From assembly GCA_934202005.1 (NCBI GenBank), contig CAKPXP010000001.1:248001-312000 (forward strand): a stretch of DNA of 64,000 bases, written 5' to 3'. The translations under genes were made by a program, and so were the position numbers. Every line of letters begins with the position of its first letter. Within the stretch, counting starts at the first letter, position 1. This stretch comes from an uncultured Selenomonas sp. GTDB lineage: Bacteria > Bacillota > Negativicutes > Selenomonadales > Selenomonadaceae. Below the pieces are notes generated by a model, which searched no databases, was not told the DNA's origin, and worked only from the letters and a program-made list of their open reading frames with translations. Positions 15,814-24,166 of the stretch are shown piece by piece.

Positions 15814-16122
15814 TCAGCGGGGAAGGCCGCGCCGCCCTTCATGCAGCGCGGCGCATTTCTCCACGATGAGGCGCACGACCCAGGAGGCCGGGCGCGAGGG
15901 CTTGGCATAGAACCATTGCTCGACGGTGCGCGCGGGCGCGCCGAGCAGGTGCTCGAGGTCGCGCGGCGTGATGCCCCAGAGGTCGCGCATGAGCTTCATC
16001 GGCTCGTCGGCGCAGGCGATGCGGTCGAGCTCGGCCGCTTTCTTGAGTTCTTCGATGTCGACATCGAACCCCGTCTTTTTCTGGAACCAGTTGGGGATGT
16101 CTTCGCGCGTGACCTTCGGCAT
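15814..16122 (-). CDS. Small protein with a possible DNA-binding helix-turn-helix, unknown
   Basis: A 102-residue minus-strand protein starting MPKVTREDIPNWFQKKTG, with AAAGGA 8 nt before the ATG. The segment LWGITPRDLEHLLGAPARTVEQWF (about 48-71) resembles a Cro/C1-type helix-turn-helix in which a residue group like ARTVEQW would be the recognition helix; it is followed by a basic helix. No named family is recognised. It is the only minus-strand gene between the mobile element and the terminator at 33.3 kb, sits alone between rnjA and dnaE, and its 5' end faces the dnaE start region, so the two may share a divergent control region of about 90 bp. Confidence 0.65.
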   Translation of the reverse strand: MPKVTREDIPNWFQKKTGFDVDIEELKKAAELDRIACADEPMKLMRDLWGITPRDLEHLLGAPARTVEQWFYAKPSRPASWVVRLIVEKCAALHEGRRGLPR

Positions 16123-16212
16123 GGCAGTCGTCCTTTCGTTTTTCTTTTGTCTTCCACTATATCGCCGGTGCTTTGCCGCGTCAAGCGCCCGGCGGGATTT
16201 TCTGCAAATGAG

Positions 16213-19200
16213 GTGATTTCCATAGCTGCGGAACCAGCGTTCGTGCATCTGCACGTGCATACGGAGTACAGTCTGCTCGACGGCGCGAGCCGCATCCCTG
16301 AGCTCATCGCGGCTGTCAAGGAGGCGGGCATGACGTCGATCGCCATTACGGATCACGGCGCGATGTACGGTGTCATCGATTTTTATAAGGAGGCCGTGGC
16401 GCAGGGCGTGAAGCCCATCATCGGCTGTGAGGTCTATGTGGCGCCGACGGGGCGCAAGGAGCGCGCCGAGGTAAACGGCGTCAAGTATCATCACCTCATC
16501 CTGATCGCGGAGAACCAGACGGGCTACCGCAACCTCGTGAAGCTCGTCTCGCTTGCGAACATCGAGGGCTTCTACTACAAGCCGCGCGTCGACCACGAGT
16601 TGCTCAGACAGTACCACGAGGGACTCATCTGCCTTTCGGCCTGCGTGGCGGGCGAGGTACCGCGTGCGCTCATCGCAGACCAGCCTGAGCGCGCGGAAGC
16701 TATCGTGCGCGAGTATATCGAGATCTTCGGCAAGGAGAATTACTTCCTCGAAATCCAGAATCACGGCCTGCCGGAGGAGCGCAAGGCGAACGCAGGCCTC
16801 GCGGCGCTGGCGGAGAAATACGGCCTCGGCCTCGTCGCGACGAACGATCTCCACTATGTGCACCGCGAGGACAGCGAGTTCCATGATATCCTGCTCTGCA
16901 TCCAGATGGGCAAGACCGTGGACGATCCGGATCGCATGCGCTTCTCGAGCGATGATTACTACCTCAAGACGCCAGCGGAGATGGCGGCGCTCTTTCCGGA
17001 GCATCCCGAGGCGCTCGCGAATACAGCGCGCATCGCCGAGCGCTGCAACGTCGCGTTCGAGTTCGGCCATCTGCAGCTGCCGTACTATCCGATTCCAGCG
17101 CCGCACAAGGATGACGAGGCGTATCTGCGCTACCTCTGCGAGGAGCGCCTGCCGCAGCGCTATCCTGACGCGGGGGAGGAGGTGCGGAAGCGCCTCGACT
17201 ACGAGCTCGGCATCATCCACCGCATGGGCTATGACAGCTATTTCCTCATCGTCTGGGACTTCATCAACTACGCGCGCGAGCACGGCATCGGCGTCGGGCC
17301 GGGGCGCGGTTCGGCGGCAGGCAGCATCGTCGCCTATCTGCTCGGCATCACGAATCTCGACCCGCTGAAATACGATCTGCTCTTCGAACGCTTCCTGAAC
17401 CCGGAGCGCGTGTCGATGCCGGATATCGATGTCGATTTCGACTACATCCAGCGCGGCGAGGTCATCGAGTATGTGAAGCGGCGCTACGGCAGCGACCACG
17501 TCGCTCAAATCGTCACGTTTGGCACGATGGCGGCGAAGGGTGCCATCCGCGATGTCGGCCGCGTGCTCAACATGCCGTACGCGCAGGTCGCGGACATCGC
17601 GAAGCTCGTGCCAAGCGAGCTCAAGATGACGCTAGACAAAGCACTCGAGACGTCGGCGGACTTCCGCAAGGCCTACGAGGGGCATGAGGATGTCCACCGC
17701 CTCGTGGATCTCGCGCGCAAGATCGAGGGGCTGCCGCGCCATTCCTCAACGCACGCGGCGGGCGTCGTGATCGCGCGTCATCCGCTCACGGACTACGTGC
17801 CTGTCTCCATGTCGGACGGCACGCTCGTCACGGAGTACGACAAGGATCATGTCGAGGAGCTCGGCCTGCTCAAGATGGATTTCCTCGGTCTGCGCACGCT
17901 CACGGTCATCACGGATGCCGTCAAGAACATCAAGAAGAACCGCGGCGAGACGCTTGATATCAACAGCATCCCGCTCGTAGATGATGCGACATCGAAGATG
18001 CTCTGCGAGGGCAAGACGGGCGCCGTGTTCCAGATGGAGTCGGGCGGCATGACGGCGCTCGTGAAGGACCTCGCGCCGCAGGGCTTCGCCGACCTCATCC
18101 CGACCGTCGCGCTCTACCGGCCTGGGCCGCTCGGCTCGGGCATGGTGGAGGATTTCATCGGCGGCCGCCATGGCACGAAGGAGGTGCATTACCTGCATCC
18201 GCTGCTCGAGCCGATCCTCAAGGAGACGTTCGGCGTCGTGCTCTACCAGGAGCAGGTCATGCAGATCGTGCAGGTGCTCGCGGGCTTCACGCTCGGTCAG
18301 GCAGATCTCCTGCGCCGCGCGATGGGCAAGAAAAAGGCAAAGATCCTCCTGGATCAGAAGGAGAACTTCCTCGCGGGCTGCAAGAAAAACGGCATCGAGA
18401 TGGGCCTTGCCAATACGATTTTCGACCTGCTCACGCATTTCGCGGACTACGGCTTCAACAAGTCGCATAGCGCCGCCTACGCGCTTGTCGCGTGGCAGAC
18501 GGCGTACCTCAAGGCGCACTATCCGCAGGAGTTCATGGCGGCGATGCTCACGAGTGTCATGGACACGGACAAGGTCGCGGGCTACATCGAGCAGTGCCGT
18601 CGCATGGGCATTTCCATCCTGCCGCCGGACATCAATGCGAGCGAGGCGTATTTCACCGTGGACGGCGCGGCCATCCGTTTCGGCCTCGCGGCCGTGCGCA
18701 ACGTCGGCGAGAACGCGCTGGCGGGCATGGTCGCGGAGCGGCAGGCGGGCGGCCAGTTCCGTTCACTCGTCGATTTCTGTTCGCGCGTGAGCACGCGCAC
18801 GCTCTCAAAGCGCGCCATCGAGAGCCTCATCCGCTGCGGCGCGTTTGACTCGCTCGGCGCGCGCCGCAGCCAGCTCCTCGCGGTGCTCGATAAGGCGCTC
18901 GGCGAGGCGGCGCGCAAGCAGCGCGATCTCGCGAGCGGCCAGATGGGCCTTTTCGGCGAGGAGGTGCTCGACGAGGCGGCGGAGCTCGAGCTCCCAGACA
19001 TCCCGGAGGCGTCACCAGAGGAGATTCTCGCCTGGGAGAAAGAGACGACGGGATTCTACATCACGGGCCATCCGCTCGATCGCTACAAGGGCGTGCTCGA
19101 GCAGTTGCCGGGCCTCCGCACGCTCGCAGACGGTGAGGTCAAGGACCGGCAGGTCGTGCGTGTCGGCGGCATGTTCACGGAACTCAAGCGCATCACGACA

Positions 19201-19620
19201 CGCAAGGGGGAGACGATGTGCTTCGCGACGCTCGAGGATTTCACGGACAGTCTCGAAATTACGGTCTTTCCGCGCGTGTTCTACGATCACGTGAACCTGC
19301 TCGCCGTCGACACGGCCGTCGTCGTGCAGGGGCATGTGGACATCACGGACGACGGCGTGAAGCTCCTCGCGGACAATCTCTGGCCGCTTGCGTCGTATCA
19401 GCTCACCTACTACATCAAGATTCCTGAGAGCAAGGAATCGCAGGAGACGCGCGACGCGCTCAGAGAACTCTTCCAGGCGTATCATGGCGACCGCGTCGTC
19501 TATCTCCAAATGGGGGGACGCTGGCAGAAGACAGGCGCGAATTACTGGCTGCGCGAGGGCGACGATGTGCGCGCAGCGTTCGAGCAGCTGCTTGGTAGCG
19601 ACACGGTGCACCTGCGGTAA
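16213..19620 (+). CDS. dnaE: DNA polymerase III alpha subunit DnaE
   Basis: The replicative C-family polymerase, about 1135 residues. It begins with a PHP domain (HLHVHTEYSLLDGAS). The polymerase motifs GPGRGSAAGSIVAYLLG (near 363) and PDIDVDFDY (near 403) carry catalytic acidic residues. Helix-hairpin-helix repeats and a C-terminal OB fold (VGGMFTELKRITTRKGE) follow. The start is uncertain. No ATG precedes the PHP domain in frame; GTG 16213 is given by convention. However, the strong ribosome binding site GAGGTGAT (16210-16217) points to ATA at 16222, and another GTG lies at 16243 without such a site. Confidence 0.95.
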   Translation: MISIAAEPAFVHLHVHTEYSLLDGASRIPELIAAVKEAGMTSIAITDHGAMYGVIDFYKEAVAQGVKPIIGCEVYVAPTGRKERAEVNGVKYHHLILIAENQTGYRNLVKLVSLANIEGFYYKPRVDHELLRQYHEGLICLSACVAGEVPRALIADQPERAEAIVREYIEIFGKENYFLEIQNHGLPEERKANAGLAALAEKYGLGLVATNDLHYVHREDSEFHDILLCIQMGKTVDDPDRMRFSSDDYYLKTPAEMAALFPEHPEALANTARIAERCNVAFEFGHLQLPYYPIPAPHKDDEAYLRYLCEERLPQRYPDAGEEVRKRLDYELGIIHRMGYDSYFLIVWDFINYAREHGIGVGPGRGSAAGSIVAYLLGITNLDPLKYDLLFERFLNPERVSMPDIDVDFDYIQRGEVIEYVKRRYGSDHVAQIVTFGTMAAKGAIRDVGRVLNMPYAQVADIAKLVPSELKMTLDKALETSADFRKAYEGHEDVHRLVDLARKIEGLPRHSSTHAAGVVIARHPLTDYVPVSMSDGTLVTEYDKDHVEELGLLKMDFLGLRTLTVITDAVKNIKKNRGETLDINSIPLVDDATSKMLCEGKTGAVFQMESGGMTALVKDLAPQGFADLIPTVALYRPGPLGSGMVEDFIGGRHGTKEVHYLHPLLEPILKETFGVVLYQEQVMQIVQVLAGFTLGQADLLRRAMGKKKAKILLDQKENFLAGCKKNGIEMGLANTIFDLLTHFADYGFNKSHSAAYALVAWQTAYLKAHYPQEFMAAMLTSVMDTDKVAGYIEQCRRMGISILPPDINASEAYFTVDGAAIRFGLAAVRNVGENALAGMVAERQAGGQFRSLVDFCSRVSTRTLSKRAIESLIRCGAFDSLGARRSQLLAVLDKALGEAARKQRDLASGQMGLFGEEVLDEAAELELPDIPEASPEEILAWEKETTGFYITGHPLDRYKGVLEQLPGLRTLADGEVKDRQVVRVGGMFTELKRITTRKGETMCFATLEDFTDSLEITVFPRVFYDHVNLLAVDTAVVVQGHVDITDDGVKLLADNLWPLASYQLTYYIKIPESKESQETRDALRELFQAYHGDRVVYLQMGGRWQKTGANYWLREGDDVRAAFEQLLGSDTVHLR

Positions 19621-19658
19621 GAGATCGCTGCATCCGCAGCTTCATGGCGCTCTATTTG

Positions 19659-19690
19659 TACGGGCCTTTCCGTTTACGGAGAGGCCCGTA
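19659..19690 (+). terminator. Hairpin after dnaE
   Basis: A long stem TACGGGCCT/AGGCCCGTA extended by TCCG/CGGA, with loop TTTA. There is no U-run. It overlaps the -35 region of the next promoter, so it might be both transcript end and promoter-proximal element. Confidence 0.5.
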
Positions 19691-19701
19691 TGTGTTAGAA
19701 T
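19673..19701 (+). promoter_or_regulatory. Possible promoter for the DUF4321-maf-radC genes
   Basis: TTTACG (19673-19678), a 17-nt spacer and TAGAAT (19696-19701). The -35 box lies inside the hairpin following dnaE. Confidence 0.4.
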
Positions 19702-19786
19702 GAATTATATTTGATATTTCTGAGAACGAGCCGGCGGCGGGAGAAAGGCAAAGCGCGCTGGACATCTCAGGACAGGAGGTCGTTTC

Positions 19787-20056
19787 ATGAAAATCAGTGG
19801 ACGCAGTGTGGGGATGTGCGCGCTTTTCGTCGTCATCGGCGCGATTGCTGGCGGCTTGGTCGGCGAACTCATGAAGAGCATCGACGCATTTTCCGGGCTC
19901 GTGCCGTATCTGACGGCGGAGAGCGAGATCTTCACCATTTATCCGTTCGACATCAATCTCTTCGTGTTTCGCCTGACGCTGGGCCTCTCCTTCACGCCGC
20001 ATCTTCTCTCGGCGCTCGGCATGGTGCTCGGCGTCGTCGCGTTCAAGAAATTCTGA
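19787..20056 (+). CDS. DUF4321 family membrane protein
   Basis: An 89-residue protein with two predicted transmembrane segments: about 8-30 (CALFVVIGAIAGGLVG) and about 60-86. Its size, hydrophobic pattern and position directly before maf-radC-mreB match the DUF4321 proteins found at this site in many Firmicutes. No function is known. The start follows AGGAGG at good spacing. The conserved neighbourhood suggests an envelope- or shape-related role, which is inference only. Confidence 0.75.
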   Translation: MKISGRSVGMCALFVVIGAIAGGLVGELMKSIDAFSGLVPYLTAESEIFTIYPFDINLFVFRLTLGLSFTPHLLSALGMVLGVVAFKKF

Positions 20057-20068
20057 GGAGGGATGGGG

Positions 20069-20668
20069 ATGGCGAAGCTGATACTCGCGTCCGGTTCGCC
20101 GCGGCGCGCGGAGCTCCTGCACCAGATTGGCGCAGCGTTCGAGGTACAGGTGAGCGAGGCGGAGGAACTGCGCGACGCCGCGATGCCGCGCGCGCTCACC
20201 TGCGCGAACGCGCGCGCGAAGGCGGAGGCGGTCGCGCGCCGCTGTCCGGGCCGCGCGGTGCTCGGAGCGGACACCGTCGTCGCGCTCGATGGGAAAATCT
20301 ATGGCAAGCCGGGCACGCCGGAGGCGGCGCGCGCGATGCTCGGCGCGCTATCCGGGCGCAGCCACACGGTGACGACGGGGCTTGCGCTCATCAATGCACG
20401 CGGTGAGGTCTTTACAGACGCCTCTTCGACCGAGGTCGTTTTCGCGCCGCTCTCTCGTGAGGAGATCGCGGCCTATGTCGCGACGGGCGAGCCGCTCGAC
20501 AAGGCGGGCGGCTACGCTGTGCAGGGACGCGCGGCCGCCTTCATCGAGGCGGTGCGCGGTTCGTTTTCTGGTGTTGTCGGGCTGCCGCTCTGCACGCTGG
20601 CGCAGCTCGCGAAAAGAGCAGGAGTGGATCTTTATGACAGTCATGGTGCGGGATCTGCCCGCGGATGA
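20069..20668 (+). CDS. maf: Maf-like nucleoside triphosphate pyrophosphatase
   Basis: A 199-residue Maf/HAM1-type pyrophosphatase that hydrolyses non-canonical or specific NTPs (dTTP/UTP type). The N-terminal motif LILASGSPRRAELL and the internal GADTVVALDGKIYGKP segment are the family signatures. ATG 20069 has GAGGAGGG 6 nt upstream and gives MAKLILASGS; ATG 20063 lies too close to that site. It starts 12 bp after the DUF4321 gene, and its last 35 nt overlap radC in another frame. Confidence 0.93.
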   Translation: MAKLILASGSPRRAELLHQIGAAFEVQVSEAEELRDAAMPRALTCANARAKAEAVARRCPGRAVLGADTVVALDGKIYGKPGTPEAARAMLGALSGRSHTVTTGLALINARGEVFTDASSTEVVFAPLSREEIAAYVATGEPLDKAGGYAVQGRAAAFIEAVRGSFSGVVGLPLCTLAQLAKRAGVDLYDSHGAGSARG

Positions 20669-21323
20669 GAGGCCGCGGGAAAAGCTTTTGACCTATGGCG
20701 CGTCGAGCCTCGGCAACGCGGAGCTCCTCGCCATCCTGCTGCGCACGGGCACGCAGCAGGCGTCCGTGCTTCACATCGCGGAGGAGGTGCTCGCGCGCTA
20801 TCGAGACCGCGGCATCGTGGAGCTCGTCAACATGGCGCCGCAGGAGCTCGCCGAGATCAAGGGCGTCGGGCTCGCAAAGGCTGCGACGGTCGTCGCGGCC
20901 ATCGAGCTTGGGCGCAGGCTCTCCATGAAGGCGGCCGAGCACGTCGAGGCGGTGCACGGCCCAGAGGACGCGGCGCGCTATGCGATTCCGCGCCTGCGCC
21001 ATGAGCAGAGGGAACATTTCGTCGCGATGCTGCTCGACAGGAGGAACCACATCCTCGCGATGCGGGATGTCTCGATCGGCAGTCAGTCGGCCTCGGTCGT
21101 ACATCCCCGCGAGGTCTTCCGCTTGGCCATCCAGCATTCGGCGGCCTCGCTCATCGTGCTCCATAACCACCCGAGCGGCGATCCGACGCCGAGCCAGGAG
21201 GATGTTGCTGTGACGCAGCGGCTTGTGGACGCGGGGAAGATCATGGATATTCCCGTGCTGGACCACATCGTTCTCGGAGGCGATAAATTTATTAGCCTAA
21301 AAGAGGAAGGTATGGTACAATGA
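20634..21323 (+). CDS. radC: RadC family protein (MPN/JAB domain)
   Basis: A 229-residue protein with an N-terminal helix-hairpin-helix region (ELAEIKGVGLAKAATVVAA) and a C-terminal JAB-type metallo domain carrying HNHPSGDPTPSQED. It was historically linked to DNA repair, but its true function is unresolved. ATG 20634 is in frame behind CAGGAG and overlaps the end of maf by 35 nt, so the genes are coupled. It stands directly upstream of mreB, a common arrangement. Confidence 0.93.
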   Translation: MTVMVRDLPADERPREKLLTYGASSLGNAELLAILLRTGTQQASVLHIAEEVLARYRDRGIVELVNMAPQELAEIKGVGLAKAATVVAAIELGRRLSMKAAEHVEAVHGPEDAARYAIPRLRHEQREHFVAMLLDRRNHILAMRDVSIGSQSASVVHPREVFRLAIQHSAASLIVLHNHPSGDPTPSQEDVAVTQRLVDAGKIMDIPVLDHIVLGGDKFISLKEEGMVQ

Positions 21324-21394
21324 AGAGGTTTGTGGTAAAATAAATCAATGTTGCATAGGTTCATTTCATTCCTGGAAGGGAGTTTTCAGATAAC

Positions 21395-22435
21395 ATGTGG
21401 AGTCTTTTTGGTGGTTTGTCGCATGATATGGGGATCGATCTTGGCACAGCGAATACGCTCGTGCATGTGAAGGGGCGCGGCATCGTGCTGCGCGAGCCTT
21501 CCGTCGTCGCGATCAAGAGCGATACGGGCGATGTCCTCGCCGTCGGCGAGGAGGCGAAGCAGATGATCGGCCGCACGCCGGGCAACATTGTCGCCATCCG
21601 CCCGATGAAGGATGGCGTCATCGCGGATTTCGACGTGACGCAGGCCATGCTCAGGTATTTCATCCGCAAGGCGATGAACACGAAGTCCTTCGTGCGCCCG
21701 CGCGTCGTGGTCGGCGTGCCGTCCGGCGTCACGGAGGTCGAGAAGCGCGCTGTCATCGACGCGGCGCAGCAGGCGGGCGCGCGTGAGGCGTACCTCATCG
21801 AGGAACCGATGGCGGCGGCCATCGGCGCGGGCCTGCCGGTCGAGGAGGCGACGGGCAGCATGGTCGTCGATATCGGCGGCGGCACGACGGAGATCGCCGT
21901 CATCTCGCTCGGCGGCATCGTGACGAGCCGCTCCATCCGCATCGGCGGCGATGAGATGGACTCCGCCATCGTCCAGTACATCAAGCGCATGTACAACCTC
22001 ATGATCGGCGAGCGCACGGCAGAGGAAATCAAGATCAACATCGGCACGGCTATCGTGACGCCGGAGACGCAGAGCAGCATGGACATCCGCGGACGCGATC
22101 TCGTGAGCGGCCTGCCGAAGACGCTCACGATCAAGGCGAGCGAGATCCGCGAGGCGCTCGATGAGCCGATCTACAAGATCATCGAAGCGGTGAAGAACAC
22201 ACTTGAGAAGACGCCGCCGGAGCTCGCGGCCGATGTCATGGATCACGGCATCATGATGACGGGCGGCGGCGCGCTGCTCACGAATCTCGATAAGCTCCTC
22301 TCCAAGGAGACGGGCATGCCGGTGCTTGTGTCGGAGGACGCGCTCTCCTGCGTCGGCGAGGGCACGGGCAAGTCGCTCGAGAACATCGGCCTTCTGAAGC
22401 GTGTCGTGATGACCTCGAAGAAGTTGAGACAGTAA
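21395..22435 (+). CDS. mreB: Rod shape-determining protein MreB
   Basis: A 346-residue bacterial actin homologue forming membrane-associated filaments that direct lateral wall synthesis. Actin-type phosphate-binding motifs are visible: GIDLGTANT near residue 11-19, DIGGGTTE near 160 and MMTGGGALL near 287. An internal helical part follows the first phosphate loop. It is preceded by GGAAGGGAG. mreC begins 1 bp after its TAA, placing mreB, mreC and mreD in one operon. Confidence 0.97.
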   Translation: MWSLFGGLSHDMGIDLGTANTLVHVKGRGIVLREPSVVAIKSDTGDVLAVGEEAKQMIGRTPGNIVAIRPMKDGVIADFDVTQAMLRYFIRKAMNTKSFVRPRVVVGVPSGVTEVEKRAVIDAAQQAGAREAYLIEEPMAAAIGAGLPVEEATGSMVVDIGGGTTEIAVISLGGIVTSRSIRIGGDEMDSAIVQYIKRMYNLMIGERTAEEIKINIGTAIVTPETQSSMDIRGRDLVSGLPKTLTIKASEIREALDEPIYKIIEAVKNTLEKTPPELAADVMDHGIMMTGGGALLTNLDKLLSKETGMPVLVSEDALSCVGEGTGKSLENIGLLKRVVMTSKKLRQ

Positions 22436-22436
22436 G

Positions 22437-23435
22437 ATGGGAACGAGACTGAGACGGGATGGGCACAAGAAAAGCCGCACTTGGGCGCTCCTCTTTGTTT
22501 TCGTGAGCGTTTTCTGCATCATTTTCTTTGCGGCGCAGGGGCGGTTTCAGGCTCCTGTACTCGCGAAGTCTGTCTCTACGGTTGCCGCACCCTTCGAGAA
22601 AGCCATTTCCTGGGTCGGCAGCCAGCTCCGTTATGTGACGAGCAATATCTGGGAGATCGCGACCGTGCATGAACAGAATAAGATGCTCAGAAACGAGGTC
22701 GACCAACTGCGCATCCAGAATCTCCAGGCGAGTGAGTATGCGGCGGAGAACGCGCGTCTGCGCGCACTGCTCGGCTACAAGCAGGCCGCCATGCAGTTCG
22801 ATCTCGTGGCGGCGCGCGTCATCGGCCGGGAAGCGGATAGCTGGTCGCACATGATCGTCATCGACCGCGGCACGGCCGATGGTGTCAAGGAGAACATGGC
22901 GGTCGTGACGGAGAAGGGACTCGTCGGGCACGTCATCGAGGCGGGACCGAACTACGCGAAGGTTCAGCTCATCCTCGATCCGCGCTCGTCCGTCGGCACG
23001 CTCGTGCAACGCGCTGAGTCGCGTGTTGTCGGCATCGTCGAGGGGGATCCGGCGAACCCCACGATGCCGCGCATGATCAATGTGCCGAAGAACGCGGACA
23101 TTGAGGAGGGGGACATCATTGTGACGTCGGGCTTCGGCGGCATGTATCCAAAGGGGCTCGTCGTCGGCCTCGTCTCCTCGCTCGAGAACGATGAGGCGGG
23201 CTTGCTGAAGATCGCCCTGCTCGAGCCCGCGGTCGATTTCCAGAAGCTCGAGGATGTCGCGGTCATCGTCAATTCGCGCGAGGTGCCGCCTGAGCCCCTC
23301 AAGACACCTGTGCAGACGCCTGGCACAGAGACGGATCCCGCGGCGGAGAAGAAGGCGCAGGAGGCGCAGTCCGCCGATGGGGAGAACACGGCGCAAGAGC
23401 AGGATATGCAGGCACAGGCAGGTGAGAGCGATTGA
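22437..23435 (+). CDS. mreC: Rod shape-determining protein MreC
   Basis: A 332-residue single-pass membrane protein that organizes wall elongation complexes. One N-terminal transmembrane segment (about 17-35, WALLFVFVSVFCIIFF) is followed by a coiled coil (about 68-105, EQNKMLRNEVDQLRIQN), the beta-sheet MreC domain, and an acidic/Gln-rich C-terminal tail (about 290-332). ATG 22437 nearly abuts the mreB stop. The mreD TTG overlaps its TGA. The long acidic tail is an extension beyond the conserved fold. Confidence 0.95.
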   Translation: MGTRLRRDGHKKSRTWALLFVFVSVFCIIFFAAQGRFQAPVLAKSVSTVAAPFEKAISWVGSQLRYVTSNIWEIATVHEQNKMLRNEVDQLRIQNLQASEYAAENARLRALLGYKQAAMQFDLVAARVIGREADSWSHMIVIDRGTADGVKENMAVVTEKGLVGHVIEAGPNYAKVQLILDPRSSVGTLVQRAESRVVGIVEGDPANPTMPRMINVPKNADIEEGDIIVTSGFGGMYPKGLVVGLVSSLENDEAGLLKIALLEPAVDFQKLEDVAVIVNSREVPPEPLKTPVQTPGTETDPAAEKKAQEAQSADGENTAQEQDMQAQAGESD

Positions 23436-23929
23436 AGGCGTTTTTGAAATGGGCGCTTTTTGTCCTGATCCTCTATGTGGTGCAGACCTCCCTGCTGCCG
23501 CTCATCGCGTTTCACGGCGCGTCGGCGGATTTTCTACTGCTCTTCACCGTATCCTTCGGCTTCATCCGCGGTATGCGGCTCGGCGTGCTTGCGGGATTTC
23601 TTGCGGGGCTGTTGCAGGATCTGCTGTCCGGGACTTTCCTAGGCATGAATACGCTCACGAAGATGCTTGCCGGTCTCATTGCCGGCGCGCTTTCCGACCG
23701 CGTGTTCAAGGAACAGATGTTCCTGCCGGTCGTGTCCTCCGTCATTGCGGCTGTTGCAAATTATTTCCTGCTCGCCGTGCTCATGCTGCTGCTGGGCTAT
23801 CGGTTCAACCTGCTGGAGAATGCAGAATATATCCTCCTGCCACTCATCGTTTATCAACTCGTATTTTCCTACCCTGTACACAAGCTCACGCGGCAGGTCA
23901 ATAAGTGGGCGGCACAGGAAGGAAAATAG
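23432..23929 (+). CDS. mreD: Rod shape-determining protein MreD
   Basis: A 165-residue integral membrane protein with about five transmembrane helices, partner of MreC in the elongasome. It starts at TTG 23432, overlapping the mreC stop, with GGTGAGAG upstream. The motif GLLQDLLSGTFLGMNTL is typical of the family. A palindromic repeat (23954-24120) separates it from mrdA, the next gene of the same pathway. Confidence 0.92.
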   Translation: MKAFLKWALFVLILYVVQTSLLPLIAFHGASADFLLLFTVSFGFIRGMRLGVLAGFLAGLLQDLLSGTFLGMNTLTKMLAGLIAGALSDRVFKEQMFLPVVSSVIAAVANYFLLAVLMLLLGYRFNLLENAEYILLPLIVYQLVFSYPVHKLTRQVNKWAAQEGK

Positions 23930-23953
23930 ACCATGAGAACCGCTGAATGATGC

Positions 23954-24120
23954 TTAGGGAATCACTGATTAATTCGGCACTCCGTCTTCACGTGTCTGCG
24001 TTGTCCTCCCGTCGTCGACAAATCCTCAGCGTAGCCCGTTACGCCTCCGGTTTGTCTCTTAGGGAGATACAGCGCATCCGCGTAAATCCGGAGCACCTCA
24101 TTTAATCAGCTGTTCCTTAG
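23954..24120 (+). repeat. Dispersed palindromic repeat, copy A (between mreD and mrdA)
   Basis: About 167 bp with terminal inverted repeats (GAATCACTGATTAATTCGG at the left, TTTAATCAGCTGTTC at the right). The same element occurs at 43741 and 48696, with a shortened inverse copy at 33201. The central stem is GACAAATCC...GGTTTGTC around GCGTA/TACGC; this copy is more diverged in the stem than copies B and C. TTAG occurs at both edges. It interrupts the mre/mrd cluster. Confidence 0.85.
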
Positions 24121-24166
24121 AGGTCAGTGGTTCTTTGTTCATTCTGGAAAATAGGAGAGAAGTTCT

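Noticed and set aside
15739-16212. Upstream extension of the dnaE frame to 15739
   Set aside because: This part lies across the rnjA terminator and opposite a minus-strand gene; homologous DnaE proteins begin at the PHP motif near 16240.
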